DNA of 8,991 nucleotides from JAJPJX01 sp964568355 (GCA_964568355.1 CAZMRK010000772.1:1-8991); one strand, 5' to 3'. Shown: positions 1-7,674, numbered from the stretch's first letter. Numbers and translations: made by a program. Notes: generated from the letters alone by a model not told the origin.

Positions 1-36
1 AGCGCCAGTTAAAACCGGCGCGCGGGCTGAAGCCCA
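1..36. repeat. Two adjacent hairpins, REP-like or terminator
   Basis: Two inverted repeats lie side by side just downstream of the lipoprotein gene's stop codon. The first is a near-perfect palindrome at 2-21 (GCGCC, then GTT/AAC inner arms, then GGCGC; one A:C mismatch on this strand that becomes a G:U pair in minus-strand RNA). The second at 24-35 is GGGCT-ga-AGCCC. GGGCTgaAGCCC-type hairpins recur in intergenic DNA of some GC-rich soil bacteria, including Acidobacteria; that is from memory and was not checked. No T-run follows on the minus strand, so intrinsic termination is not clearly supported. The element is cut by the window edge, so its full extent is unknown. Confidence 0.45.
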
Positions 37-59
37 CCCCACTTTGCGACACCAACGCG

Positions 60-908
60 CTAGGTCGGTTTAACCTTCTTCAGCGTCTTTTCGATCTTTC
101 CCGTCAGATCCTTGACTTCCTTCGATGGCGGAACCAGCTTCAGTGCCGCCAGCGCTTCATTAGAAAGAAGCTGCATCCGCACAGGCTGGTCCAGCTTGAT
201 GGGTGCGAACAATTGCGACTGCTCTTCGAGCGCTTTGGCCATGGCGAAGAAGAATACCGCAGCCGGTACCTGCACCTCGCCTTTCTGGAAGACCTCGAGA
301 GCCTTGGCCGGATTGTCCGGAGCCCCGACCGCGCGGCAAACCGATAGCAGCACCCCGCGCTGCAGCACTACCTTCTGGATCTCTTCCCGCTCGGCGTCCT
401 GCACGAAGATGCCGCTGGTCACCCGCTTAATCTGCGGCGGCATGCTGGCATTGCCGGTCGGATAGCCAAACGCCAGAGCGATGTTGGCGTCCTTATTGGA
501 CAGGCGAAACCGGTGAAATGCCTCCGTGAACTGCAGCGAAAGATTGCTGGCATACCCGCGGGAGATGTTTACCTGCTTCCGAAACGGAGTAGGATTGGCC
601 CGATTGGCGCGTGCGCCCAGTTCGTAGTTCTCCGCCAGATCGTAAAAGCCCTGGGCCAGCCCCGCCGACACCACCAGCTCAAACGGCTGGGCGCGGGCAG
701 CAAATTCGTTGTCGCTTCTGGTGATCTGGGCCAGATTGTCATTGGTCTTGAGATAGTTCCCGGCGCGGAACATCTCGTTAGCGGCGCCCCAGTAAAATGC
801 GGGCGTGCCCGGCTGCGGCGGCCGGGGCCCGGAAGCACAGGAAATCGCAAGCAGGCCGATTGCGGCAACAGCGGCAAAAAGCGCCGCACGCCTCCCTGTA
901 ACTGTCAT
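60..908 (-). CDS. Putative lipoprotein of unknown function, helical
   Basis: This 282-residue protein starts at ATG 906-908 behind a strong AGGGAGG ribosome binding site (914-920, 5-base spacer). The N-terminus has GRR, a hydrophobic stretch at about residues 8-22, and a lipobox ending A-I-S-C with Cys24, so it should be a type II signal-peptide lipoprotein. A proline-rich linker (PRPPQPGTP) follows. Residues about 37-100 look TPR-like (WGAANEMFRAGNYLKTNDNL, then an alanine-rich helix), and the C-terminus is lysine-rich (KIEKTLKKVKPT). I do not recognise the family. It lies 106 bases downstream of the ABC-2 permease gene on the same strand, with its own ribosome binding site and possibly its own promoter. 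It could be co-expressed with the efflux operon or independent of it. Gene reality is well supported; function is unknown. Confidence 0.85.
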   Translation of the reverse strand: MTVTGRRAALFAAVAAIGLLAISCASGPRPPQPGTPAFYWGAANEMFRAGNYLKTNDNLAQITRSDNEFAARAQPFELVVSAGLAQGFYDLAENYELGARANRANPTPFRKQVNISRGYASNLSLQFTEAFHRFRLSNKDANIALAFGYPTGNASMPPQIKRVTSGIFVQDAEREEIQKVVLQRGVLLSVCRAVGAPDNPAKALEVFQKGEVQVPAAVFFFAMAKALEEQSQLFAPIKLDQPVRMQLLSNEALAALKLVPPSKEVKDLTGKIEKTLKKVKPT

Positions 909-1014
909 GGCAACCTCCCTGCCGGACTCCCACAGAGGAGATCCGGCAGCCTTCCGACCAGAAGCATACTCTACAGCCCGGCTCGGCGCAATCCCTATTC
1001 AGACCGGAAATTCC
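909..1014 (-). other. Intergenic leader between permease and lipoprotein genes
   Basis: These 106 bases separate the last efflux gene from the lipoprotein gene, in contrast to spacings of at most 22 bases elsewhere in the operon. They hold a long hairpin (919-949), a strong ribosome binding site (914-920) and a weak promoter-like pair. That pair is TTGCGC (986-991, minus strand) and TATGCT (963-968) with a 17-base spacer. The -35 matches only about half of the sigma70 consensus, so an independent promoter is possible but unproven. Confidence 0.35.
919..949 (-). promoter_or_regulatory. Hairpin abutting the lipoprotein ribosome binding site
   Basis: Read on the minus strand, CTGCCGGA (942-949) pairs perfectly with TCCGGCAG (919-926). 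Inside it CTCC pairs with GGAG (937-940 and 927-930) around a six-base loop, with a single bulged T at 941. This gives 12 base pairs in total. The 3' base of the stem (919-920) overlaps the AGGGAGG ribosome binding site at 914-920. No U-run follows, so it is not a classical intrinsic terminator. It could stabilise the 3' end of the efflux transcript, or influence access of ribosomes to the lipoprotein gene. Either role is inference; the structure itself is plain in the sequence. Confidence 0.55.
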
Positions 1015-2139
1015 TTATCCGAGCTGTTTGCGGAATCGCCACGCGCTCAAGCCCAGCAATAGGATGCCGCAGCCGGCAAGACTGGCGAGGGCCGGCCACA
1101 ACACTTCCACCCCCGCGGCTTTCAGGGTGACACCGCGCACCAGGACGATCAGGTAGCGTAAGGGGTCGAACACCGAAAGATATTGCAGCCCGCGGGGCAT
1201 GCTCTCGATCGGCGCGAATGCCCCGGAAAGCGTGACCAGCGGCGGATTGATGAAGAACGTCAGTAACTGAGACTGCTGCTGGCTCTGCGAGAAGGTGGCC
1301 AGCAGCACCCCGATGCCGATTCCGGAAAAAGCCGCCAGAAATCCGGAGAGGGCGAACAACCAGAGTGAGCCGCGATGCGGCAGATCGAAGACCAGCGAAG
1401 CAACCAGCAGCGCCAGAAACAATCCGGCGATCAGGACGACGAAAACCGGCGTAATCTTCGCCAGCAGAACCTCCATGGTCTGGGCCGGGCTCATCAGCAA
1501 CTGTTCGAGCGTGCCGACTTCTTTCTCCCGCACGGCCAACGCCGACGCCACCAGCGATCCGTTGATGAACAGCAGCACGCTCATCACGCCGGTGACGAAG
1601 AACCACGGATTGATCAGGCCGGGGTTGAAGAGTACCGAGGAGCGTGCTTCCACGCCGGCGAGATTGAGGACCGTGCCGCCCCGCGGCCGCAGCCGCCGGT
1701 TGTAGTCGGCCGCTGCCAGGGTGAGGTAGCCCTGGGCGATAGCGGCGGTATTGGCGTTGACTGCATCCACCACCACTTGTACCGACGCCGGCACGCCCCG
1801 GGCGCGCAGGCGCGAGTAATCCACCGGCACCACCAGAAACAGGTCCAGGTTCAGGCGGCGCAGGTCCCGCTCCGCGTCGGCTTCCGAAGCGTAATTGCCG
1901 CGGATGCGGAAAGCAGTATTCTCGGTGAGTGCCCAGATCAGTTCGCGGCTCTGCGCGGTCTGGTCCAGATCGACCACGCCCAGGCGCAGATCCGTAACTT
2001 TGGGGTTGAGCGCGAAGCCGAAGATCACCAGCACCAGCGTGGGCGGAACAATCAACTGGATCACCAGCTTGCGATTGCGGCGAAGCTGCTGCACTTCTTT
2101 GATGGTCAGGGCCAGATAACGGCGCAGAAAAGCGTGCAT
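1015..2139 (-). CDS. ABC-2 type transporter permease, YbhR-like
   Basis: This 374-residue inner-membrane permease has the ABC-2/YhhJ-YbhR layout. There is one transmembrane segment near residues 25-44, then a large extracytoplasmic domain (about 45-175), then five more segments at about 178-201, 229-250, 258-282, 291-312 and 347-366. The cytoplasmic motif REKEVGTLEQLLMSP (about 204-218), just after the second segment, is the coupling signature typical of this family (REREQGTxEQLxVTP). The segment INPPLVTLSGAFAPIESMP, followed by DPLRYLIVLVRGV, is also characteristic. Length fits E. coli YbhR (about 370). Start ATG 2137-2139 lies 7 bases after the upstream permease's stop, with a modest GAGG site overlapping that TGA. 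It should pair with the upstream permease to form the transmembrane channel. Substrate cannot be read from sequence; drugs or lipophilic cations are possible by analogy only. Confidence 0.93.
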   Translation of the reverse strand: MHAFLRRYLALTIKEVQQLRRNRKLVIQLIVPPTLVLVIFGFALNPKVTDLRLGVVDLDQTAQSRELIWALTENTAFRIRGNYASEADAERDLRRLNLDLFLVVPVDYSRLRARGVPASVQVVVDAVNANTAAIAQGYLTLAAADYNRRLRPRGGTVLNLAGVEARSSVLFNPGLINPWFFVTGVMSVLLFINGSLVASALAVREKEVGTLEQLLMSPAQTMEVLLAKITPVFVVLIAGLFLALLVASLVFDLPHRGSLWLFALSGFLAAFSGIGIGVLLATFSQSQQQSQLLTFFINPPLVTLSGAFAPIESMPRGLQYLSVFDPLRYLIVLVRGVTLKAAGVEVLWPALASLAGCGILLLGLSAWRFRKQLG

Positions 2140-2146
2140 AGATACC

Positions 2147-3253
2147 TCAGGCGGGCAACTGCATGCGCCTCATGCGCGCGCAGTTTACCAGGAATAGCAG
2201 CGCGGCCAGGGCGGCCAGCATCAGCAGGGAGCGCCCGGATGTCATCCAGCCCTCGTCCCGCAGCATGGAATTGCGAGTGATCTCGATATAGTGGCGGGCC
2301 GGCAGCAGGGCCGAAATCCAGCGCAGTTCCGGTGGGATATTGGCCACCGGAACCAGGAAGCCCGAGAGCAGCATCGAAGCCAGGAAGCCGCCGAGTTGTA
2401 CCGCCTGGATCGCCGCGCTCTGCGAGCCGGTCAGGTTGCCGGCCATCATGCCGAAGAACACCGCCGCCGCGATGTAAAGAACCGAGCCCGCCAGCATGGG
2501 CGTGGGATCCGTGGGCAAGCGGTATTCGAATACCTGAAGGCCCAGCCAGAAACAGATGACCAGCTCGAACAGGCCGATTCCCATATAAGGCAGGGCCTTG
2601 CCCAGCAGCCACTGCGGCGCCGAAAGCGTGGAAGCGTAGACCTGGATCAGCGTGCCCTGCTCGTGCTCCCGGGCCACGGCCAGCGCGCCCAGCAACGCGG
2701 GAAACAGGATCAGCACCATTCCCAGCGCGCCGCTGCCGAAGAAGCGCGGATTGGAGACGCCGGGATTGTACCAGAGGCGCGTCTGCAGGCGGACCGCGGC
2801 GGCTCCGGCGGGCGCGTGCGTCAGCAGGAAGGCCTGGTTCAGAGCCTGCGCGACATTCTTCAAAACCGTTGCGGAATTGGCGTCGGTGCCGTCGATCAGC
2901 ACCTGGACCAGCGGAGTCTGGCCGCGGCTGAAATCGCGTTCGAAATGCACGGGGATGACCAGCACGGCCCGCGCCTGGCCGGCCACCAGAATCCGCTGCG
3001 GCGAAGCCTGCGGAGGCGCCGGACGCAGGACAAACTGTCCGGCCGCGGCGGCGTAGGTCTCCAGGTACGTGCGGCTGAGCGTGGTGTTGTCTTCGTCAAA
3101 CACGACCAGCGGAACGTTTTCCAGCTTCAGGGAGACCGCCGCGCCAAACAGCAGAGCCAGCACCAGCGGCATGATGACCGCCAGCGCCATCACCAGCGGA
3201 TCCCGCCGGATCTGCTTCCATTCTTTGGCCGCCTGAGCCCAGATGCGTTTCAT
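2147..3253 (-). CDS. ABC-2 type transporter permease, YbhS-like
   Basis: This inner-membrane permease is the partner of the next gene. I chose ATG 3251-3253 (368 residues) over ATG 3257-3259 because the strong AAGGAG site at 3260-3265 touches the earlier ATG but sits 6 bases from the later one. Transmembrane segments are visible at about residues 20-40, 175-193, 219-241, 255-275, 285-305 and 341-359. A periplasmic domain of some 130 residues lies between the first two. The family coupling motif REHEQGTLIQVYAS is at about 195-208, followed by LLGKALPY. The late segment reads GFLASMLLSGFLVPVANIP, then LLPARHYIEITR, as in YbhS. The gene lies 22 bases (to this start) after the ATPase stop and 7 bases before the next permease. 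The C-terminus is short and basic (CARMRRMQLPA). Confidence 0.93.
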   Translation of the reverse strand: MKRIWAQAAKEWKQIRRDPLVMALAVIMPLVLALLFGAAVSLKLENVPLVVFDEDNTTLSRTYLETYAAAAGQFVLRPAPPQASPQRILVAGQARAVLVIPVHFERDFSRGQTPLVQVLIDGTDANSATVLKNVAQALNQAFLLTHAPAGAAAVRLQTRLWYNPGVSNPRFFGSGALGMVLILFPALLGALAVAREHEQGTLIQVYASTLSAPQWLLGKALPYMGIGLFELVICFWLGLQVFEYRLPTDPTPMLAGSVLYIAAAVFFGMMAGNLTGSQSAAIQAVQLGGFLASMLLSGFLVPVANIPPELRWISALLPARHYIEITRNSMLRDEGWMTSGRSLLMLAALAALLFLVNCARMRRMQLPA

Positions 3254-3259
3254 ACCCAT

Positions 3260-3265
3260 CTCCTT
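3260..3265 (-). promoter_or_regulatory. Ribosome binding site that decides the permease start
   Basis: AAGGAG on the minus strand directly abuts an ATG (3257-3259), leaving no spacer. It lies exactly 6 bases from the second in-frame ATG (3251-3253). Standard Shine-Dalgarno spacing therefore favours the second Met, trimming two residues (MG) from the longest reading frame. Confidence 0.7.
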
Positions 3266-3275
3266 TTCCGCCCAT

Positions 3276-5174
3276 TCATTGCGGAATGAGCTCCCGGCGC
3301 TCCTCGATCAGTGAAATGAACACGTCTTCGAGCGAGAAATCCACCGGCTCCATCCGCAGGACCTCCAGCCCCGCGGCTTGCAGCACCTCGCGCGCCGCTC
3401 CTTCGCTCCGGTCCCCGTTAACCACCAGGTGGATGCGATCGCCGAACAGCGAGACGCGGGAGCCGCCGAAGCGCTCCCTCAAAACCTGCATGGCCGCCTG
3501 CGGATCGGCCGTTTCGAGTTCGAGCAGCGTGCCCTGCATGTTGCGCTTGATCTCTCCGGGGCTGCCCTGCGCGATGATCTCACCGGCCACCATGAAGCCC
3601 AGCCGATTGCACTGCTCGGCCTCCTCCAGGTAATGGGTCACCACCAGGACGGCGGCCCCGCGATCCGCCATTTCGTTGATCAGGCGCCACATCGCGCGGC
3701 GCGCCAGCGGATCGACGCCGGAAGTAGGCTCGTCGAGAAAGACTACGGCGGGCTCGTGCATCACCGCCGCGCCAAAGGCGACGCGCTGCTTCCACCCGCC
3801 GGGCAGCGATCCGGTGAGCGTGCCTTCTTCCCCCGCCAGACCGGAACTCTGGAGGACCCATTGTTTGCGCTCCTGGCGCAGGCGCTCCGGGATGCCGTAC
3901 AAGCGCGTGTAGAAATCGAGATTCTGGCCGATCGTGAGATCGTCGTAGAGCGTAAACTTCTGCGACATGTAGCCGATGCGCGAGCGCACCTCCGCGCTGC
4001 GCAGCTTCTTCCGGCGCCCCAGCAGAGCCACCGAGCCGGCCGTAGGCGACAGCAGGCCGCAAAGCATCTTGATGGCCGTCGTCTTGCCTGCACCGTTGGC
4101 GCCCAGCAGGCCGTAGATCTCGCCGTAGCGGATCTCCAGGTTGAAATCCTTCACTGCCTGGAAATCGCCGAAGTGCTTCTCGATGCCATAGGCGCCGATC
4201 GCTGCTCCGCTATCGACGGCAAGCGAAGCCGAACGCCCCGGGAAAGGCTGCCGTTCCTCCTGCCCGCGCATCGACCGCAGCGTCGCGACAAAAGCGTTTT
4301 CCAGAGTCGGCTGGGAGCGGCGCGCATGCTCGATCGGCACGCCTTGTTCGGTAAGCAGACGGCGCAGCGACGGCTCGGCTGTGTCCGGATCGGCCACCAG
4401 TACGTCCAGCCGGTCGCCGAAACGCTGCACATCGGCCACCTGCGAAGCCGACGCCAGAATCGACTCCGCCCGCACCAGCTCGCTGCTGTGCCACTCCAGC
4501 CGCGTAAGCCCCAGCTTGGAACGGAAGACCGCGGGCTCATCCACCTGATAGATCCGGCCGCGCTCCATAAGCGCGACGCGATGGCAGCGCTCCGCCTCGT
4601 CCAGGTAGGGTGTGGCAACGACAATGGTGATGCCGTGCGCGGAAAGCGTGGCCAGCGTATCCCAGAAATCGCGGCGGCTCACCGGATCGACTCCCGTGGT
4701 CGGCTCATCGAGCAACAGGATGCGCGGACCGCCGATCAGGGCGCAGCAAAGGGCCAGCTTCTGCTTCATGCCCCCGCTGAGGCGCCCCGCCAGGCGCCCG
4801 GTGAACGGCTGCAAGTCGAACAACTCCAGGTAGCGGCGGCTGCGCTCGTCAAAATCGGTCGTGGAGACTTCGCGCAATCCGGCCGCGTAACGCAGGTTCT
4901 CCATCACGCTGAGATCCAGGTAGAGGCTGAACGGCTGTGTCAGGTAGCCCACCTGGGCGCGGCTCTCGCGCGGCCGGGCGCCCAGCACCTGCGCCTCCCC
5001 GCCCGAAGGCTCCAGCACTCCGCCCAGGATCCGGAATGTCGTGGTCTTGCCCGCTCCATCCGCGCCGATCAGGCCGAAGATCTCGCCTTCTTCCACCGCG
5101 AAATCGATGGCGTCGAGCGCCTTCACCGGGCCATAGCTCTTGGAGAGCCCGCGAGCCGTGATCACCGTGCCCAT
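3276..5174 (-). CDS. Double-NBD ABC transporter ATPase, YbhF/RbbA-like
   Basis: This 632-residue cytosolic ATPase holds two ABC domains in tandem and energises the two adjacent permeases. NBD1 has Walker A GADGAGKT (37-44), Q-loop Gln80, signature LSGGMKQ (132-138) and Walker B LLLDEP (153-158), but ATPYLDEAE (187-195) with Pro189 where the switch His normally lies. NBD2 has Walker A GANGAGKT (358-365), Q-loop Gln405, an atypical signature LPGGWKQ (457-463), Walker B VFLDEP (478-483) and an intact switch His514 (THYLEEAE). Each NBD is followed by a DUF4162-like tail of about 80-90 residues (about 215-300 and 545-625). It is slightly longer than E. coli YbhF (about 578). The ATG overlaps the upstream adaptor's stop by one base (TGATG), with an AGGGGA site just upstream, so the two are translationally coupled. 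It has no membrane segment of its own, unlike full RbbA. Confidence 0.95.
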   Translation of the reverse strand: MGTVITARGLSKSYGPVKALDAIDFAVEEGEIFGLIGADGAGKTTTFRILGGVLEPSGGEAQVLGARPRESRAQVGYLTQPFSLYLDLSVMENLRYAAGLREVSTTDFDERSRRYLELFDLQPFTGRLAGRLSGGMKQKLALCCALIGGPRILLLDEPTTGVDPVSRRDFWDTLATLSAHGITIVVATPYLDEAERCHRVALMERGRIYQVDEPAVFRSKLGLTRLEWHSSELVRAESILASASQVADVQRFGDRLDVLVADPDTAEPSLRRLLTEQGVPIEHARRSQPTLENAFVATLRSMRGQEERQPFPGRSASLAVDSGAAIGAYGIEKHFGDFQAVKDFNLEIRYGEIYGLLGANGAGKTTAIKMLCGLLSPTAGSVALLGRRKKLRSAEVRSRIGYMSQKFTLYDDLTIGQNLDFYTRLYGIPERLRQERKQWVLQSSGLAGEEGTLTGSLPGGWKQRVAFGAAVMHEPAVVFLDEPTSGVDPLARRAMWRLINEMADRGAAVLVVTHYLEEAEQCNRLGFMVAGEIIAQGSPGEIKRNMQGTLLELETADPQAAMQVLRERFGGSRVSLFGDRIHLVVNGDRSEGAAREVLQAAGLEVLRMEPVDFSLEDVFISLIEERRELIPQ

Positions 5175-6343
5175 CAGGATTTCCCCTGCGCCGCCTCCAC
5201 CCGCACGTGCGCATCGGCGGGCATGCCCGGCTTGGCCGCACCCACCCCGCCCTTTAGCCGGATCTTCAGGCCGACCACCTGCTTCACGCGATCCTGCTGG
5301 AAGTACGTGTTCTCCGGTGTAAACATCGCTTGCGGATCGATGCGCATGACTTCGGCTGGAATGCCGGTTTGCGGCGCCGAATCGAGATACACCTCGGCGG
5401 GCTGCCCGATCTTCACCAGGCCGATCTGGCCCTCCGGGACAAAGCCGCGCAGATAGAGGCGCGAAAGATCGAGCATGGTGAGGATCGTGGCGCCGGCGGC
5501 GATCACCCGCCCCGGTTCGGCTGCGCGTGTGATGATGGTGCCGTCGGCCGGGGCGCGCACCTCCAGATCCGCCAGGTCGGCTTCCATTCGGTCAAGTACA
5601 GCTTTGCCCGCCCGGACGTCCGCTTCGGCTACCTTCACCTGTGCGTGCAACTCGTTTAACTGTTTCACCAGGGTGGTGCGTTCGGCGGCGCGGATCCGCG
5701 GAGTCGTCAGTACCGCCTGCGCCACTTCGAGCGCAGCCTGCGCGGCGGCCACCTGCTTCCGCGAGGCTTCCACGGCGGCTTCGGAGGTCTTTACGCGCGT
5801 GGCCGCCTGGTCGGCAAGCTGTTGCGCCACCGCCCCGTGCCTGGCAAGCGTGGCATAGCGCTCGGCGTCCTGGCGATTCTGAGCGAGATCGGCAAGAGCA
5901 CGCACCAGTTCGGCCTGCGTGGCGGCAAGCTGCGCTCTGGCCTGAGCCACGCGAGCCGGAGAATCGCTCTCGGCCTGGTTCTCCACAAGCTGGGCCTGGT
6001 GCAGGCGCTCCTCGGTAGTGGGAATTTGCAGACGGATCTGCTGGAGACGTTGCTGCGCGCTGTGCCATTTGGCCTCAGCTTCATCACGGGCGGCCTGCGA
6101 TTGCGCTCGATCCAGCCGCGCCAGCACTTGCCCGGCGCGCACGCTGTCGCCTTCCCGAACCGTGATCTCGAAAACCCTCCCGGCGACCTTCGGCGCGATA
6201 TCAATCGTGTCGCCGTCAATGCGGCCGCTCACGAAGATCCGGCCGTCCTGGACCTCCTGCCGGGAGTGGCAGCCTGCCAGCAGGAGCGCCGCTCCGGCCG
6301 CCAGAAGAAACCGCCATAGGAAGCTCGTCCGCGTCTCGCTCAT
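5174..6343 (-). CDS. HlyD/YbhG-type membrane-fusion lipoprotein
   Basis: This periplasmic adaptor (389 residues from ATG 6341-6343) links the inner-membrane ABC complex to the TolC duct. Its signal peptide ends in the lipobox L-A-G-C with Cys25, so it is probably lipid-anchored to the inner membrane. Domains in order: first lipoyl/barrel-sandwich half (about 45-78, IAPKVAGRVFEITVREGD), a very long alanine/glutamine-rich coiled-coil hairpin (about 79-258), the second lipoyl half (VRAPADGTI at 262-270), then a beta-barrel region to the end. Near the hairpin tip, RYATLARHGAVAQQLADQA fits the RLxxLxxxxxxxxxxLDxA pattern that docks on TolC proteins. The start follows the tolC stop by 7 bases, and its GAGGA ribosome site overlaps that TGA. 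A longer in-frame start at 6472 would lie inside tolC and before the signal peptide, so it was not used. Confidence 0.93.
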   Translation of the reverse strand: MSETRTSFLWRFLLAAGAALLLAGCHSRQEVQDGRIFVSGRIDGDTIDIAPKVAGRVFEITVREGDSVRAGQVLARLDRAQSQAARDEAEAKWHSAQQRLQQIRLQIPTTEERLHQAQLVENQAESDSPARVAQARAQLAATQAELVRALADLAQNRQDAERYATLARHGAVAQQLADQAATRVKTSEAAVEASRKQVAAAQAALEVAQAVLTTPRIRAAERTTLVKQLNELHAQVKVAEADVRAGKAVLDRMEADLADLEVRAPADGTIITRAAEPGRVIAAGATILTMLDLSRLYLRGFVPEGQIGLVKIGQPAEVYLDSAPQTGIPAEVMRIDPQAMFTPENTYFQQDRVKQVVGLKIRLKGGVGAAKPGMPADAHVRVEAAQGKS

Positions 6344-6350
6344 GCTGTCC

Positions 6351-7667
6351 TCACTTGGTGTAGGCTTTCTCCGCCGCGCCGGTGGCGCGCTCCAGATTGG
6401 CGCGCGCCACCTCCAGACTATAGCCCGCGCGAATGCGCGTGTCTTCGGAACGCGCAAGACGATCCTGGGCATTCACCACCTCGGTGTTATCGGCCACTCC
6501 GGAAGTCAGGCGCTCCGTAGCCAGAGCCACTTCCTCGTGGGCCAATTGAACGTTCTGGCGGGCCACCTGAAGCTCACGCGCGGCACTCTCCACGGCCGCT
6601 ACCGCCGTGAGTACATCGGTCTCCACCTGCGAATGGATCTCTTCGAGCGAAACCCGCGCCTCCTGGAGCTGCCCGTCGGCTTCGGTCACCTGTCCGGCGA
6701 TGCGGCCCCCGGTGAACAACGGCAGGCTGATGCTGCCCTGCACGTGAAACGTGGAAAGATTCTCGAAAGGCGTGCGGCCGCTCTGCCCGAAATCGCCGCG
6801 AAACTGGATCACCGGCAGCCGGCTGGCGCGGATGGCACTAAGCTGCCGCTCGGCGGCGCGTACCTGGCTCTCCGCGGCGCGGTAGTCCGGCCGCGATTCC
6901 AGTGCCTGCCGCACCGCCTGGCTACCGTCGATCGCCGGCGCCGCCGAAGCCGCCAGCTCCTCGACATCAAAGGAGGAGGTCACGCGGGCGTGTATCACAT
7001 TGGCCAGTTGCAGCTTGGCCGCGGTCAGCGCATTCTCGGACTGGTACAGCGTCTGCTGGAGGCTATTGACCTGCTGGCGGGCGCGATTGAGGTCCAGCGC
7101 GCTCGAAATGCCGTGTTCGTACCGGTCGCGCGTGATCTGTTCCAGCTTCTGAGCCAGGCCCAACTGCTCCGCGGTGGTGTCCCGCGAGGCCTTGCTGCGC
7201 TGCGCCTGTAAATACGCGCTCACGGTCGCCAGAACCACGGCCTCGCGCGCGTTGACCACCTGCTGGCGCGAACCATTGGTGCGCTCCTGAGCCGCTTTGT
7301 GATTCTGGATGGACTGATAGTTAAACAGATCCTGCGTCACCGTGCCCCGAAAATCCATGGAGGGAAACGGCCCCACTTTCACGGGTAAAATCGGAGCCTC
7401 AATCCCCATCGCCCGCAGGTTTGTGGTCTGGTCCGTTTGATATCCGCCCAGGGTCACCTGCGGTAGCAGAGGGGCGCGCGCCTGCTCGCCGCGGCCTTCC
7501 ACCTGCTTCAACCGCCACTGCGCCGAGCGGAGCGTGGTGCTCTGCGCCAGCGCGATCGATACCGCCTGCCGCAGCGAGAGCGTCGCCGGAATCTCCGGCC
7601 GCTCTTGCGCCGCGGCCAAGCCGCCACCGCTCAGCAGGATCAGGCTTAACGAGGATGCCAGGCGCAC
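6351..7667 (-). CDS. TolC-family outer membrane efflux protein
   Basis: This outer-membrane factor forms the exit duct of the export machine. I chose the GTG at 7665-7667 (438 residues). It has a perfect GGAGG site 7 bases upstream (7675-7679) and begins directly with a Sec signal peptide, MRLASSLSLILLSGGGLAAA, with likely cleavage before Gln21. The mature protein starts PEIPATLSLRQAVSIALAQS, the usual opening of OEP proteins. It shows the two-fold repeat of long alanine/glutamine-rich helices. GISSALDLNRARQQV in the first half and GVADNTEVVNAQDRLARSE in the second are the equivalent conserved turns. Length matches the 430-480 typical of the family. It is the first gene of the efflux operon. 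Earlier in-frame starts (GTG 7727, ATG 7688) are less likely: the first would lie upstream of the predicted transcription start, and the second puts hydrophilic residues before the signal peptide. Confidence 0.92.
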   Translation of the reverse strand: MRLASSLSLILLSGGGLAAAQERPEIPATLSLRQAVSIALAQSTTLRSAQWRLKQVEGRGEQARAPLLPQVTLGGYQTDQTTNLRAMGIEAPILPVKVGPFPSMDFRGTVTQDLFNYQSIQNHKAAQERTNGSRQQVVNAREAVVLATVSAYLQAQRSKASRDTTAEQLGLAQKLEQITRDRYEHGISSALDLNRARQQVNSLQQTLYQSENALTAAKLQLANVIHARVTSSFDVEELAASAAPAIDGSQAVRQALESRPDYRAAESQVRAAERQLSAIRASRLPVIQFRGDFGQSGRTPFENLSTFHVQGSISLPLFTGGRIAGQVTEADGQLQEARVSLEEIHSQVETDVLTAVAAVESAARELQVARQNVQLAHEEVALATERLTSGVADNTEVVNAQDRLARSEDTRIRAGYSLEVARANLERATGAAEKAYTK

Positions 7668-7674
7668 GAAATTA

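Noticed and set aside
1375..3289. Long plus-strand frames (301 and 332 residues) opposite the two permeases
   Set aside because: Their translations are Q/R/H-rich low-complexity shadows of genuine membrane-protein genes, without a ribosome site or recognisable domain.
3378..5456. 692-residue open frame on the plus strand, antisense to the ATPase gene
   Set aside because: It lies wholly opposite the ATPase and adaptor genes, whose domains are unmistakable. Its translation is a histidine/arginine/glutamine-rich composition with no motif, as expected from a GC-rich antisense frame.
6344..6472. Upstream start for the HlyD-type adaptor, adding 43 residues
   Set aside because: It would overlap the tolC 3' end by about 120 bases and place arginine-rich sequence before an otherwise perfect lipoprotein signal. 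The ATG at 6343 has a well-spaced GAGGA site.
6018..7211. 397-residue plus-strand frame opposite tolC and the adaptor gene
   Set aside because: Composition and position mark it as an antisense shadow of the TolC and HlyD genes.
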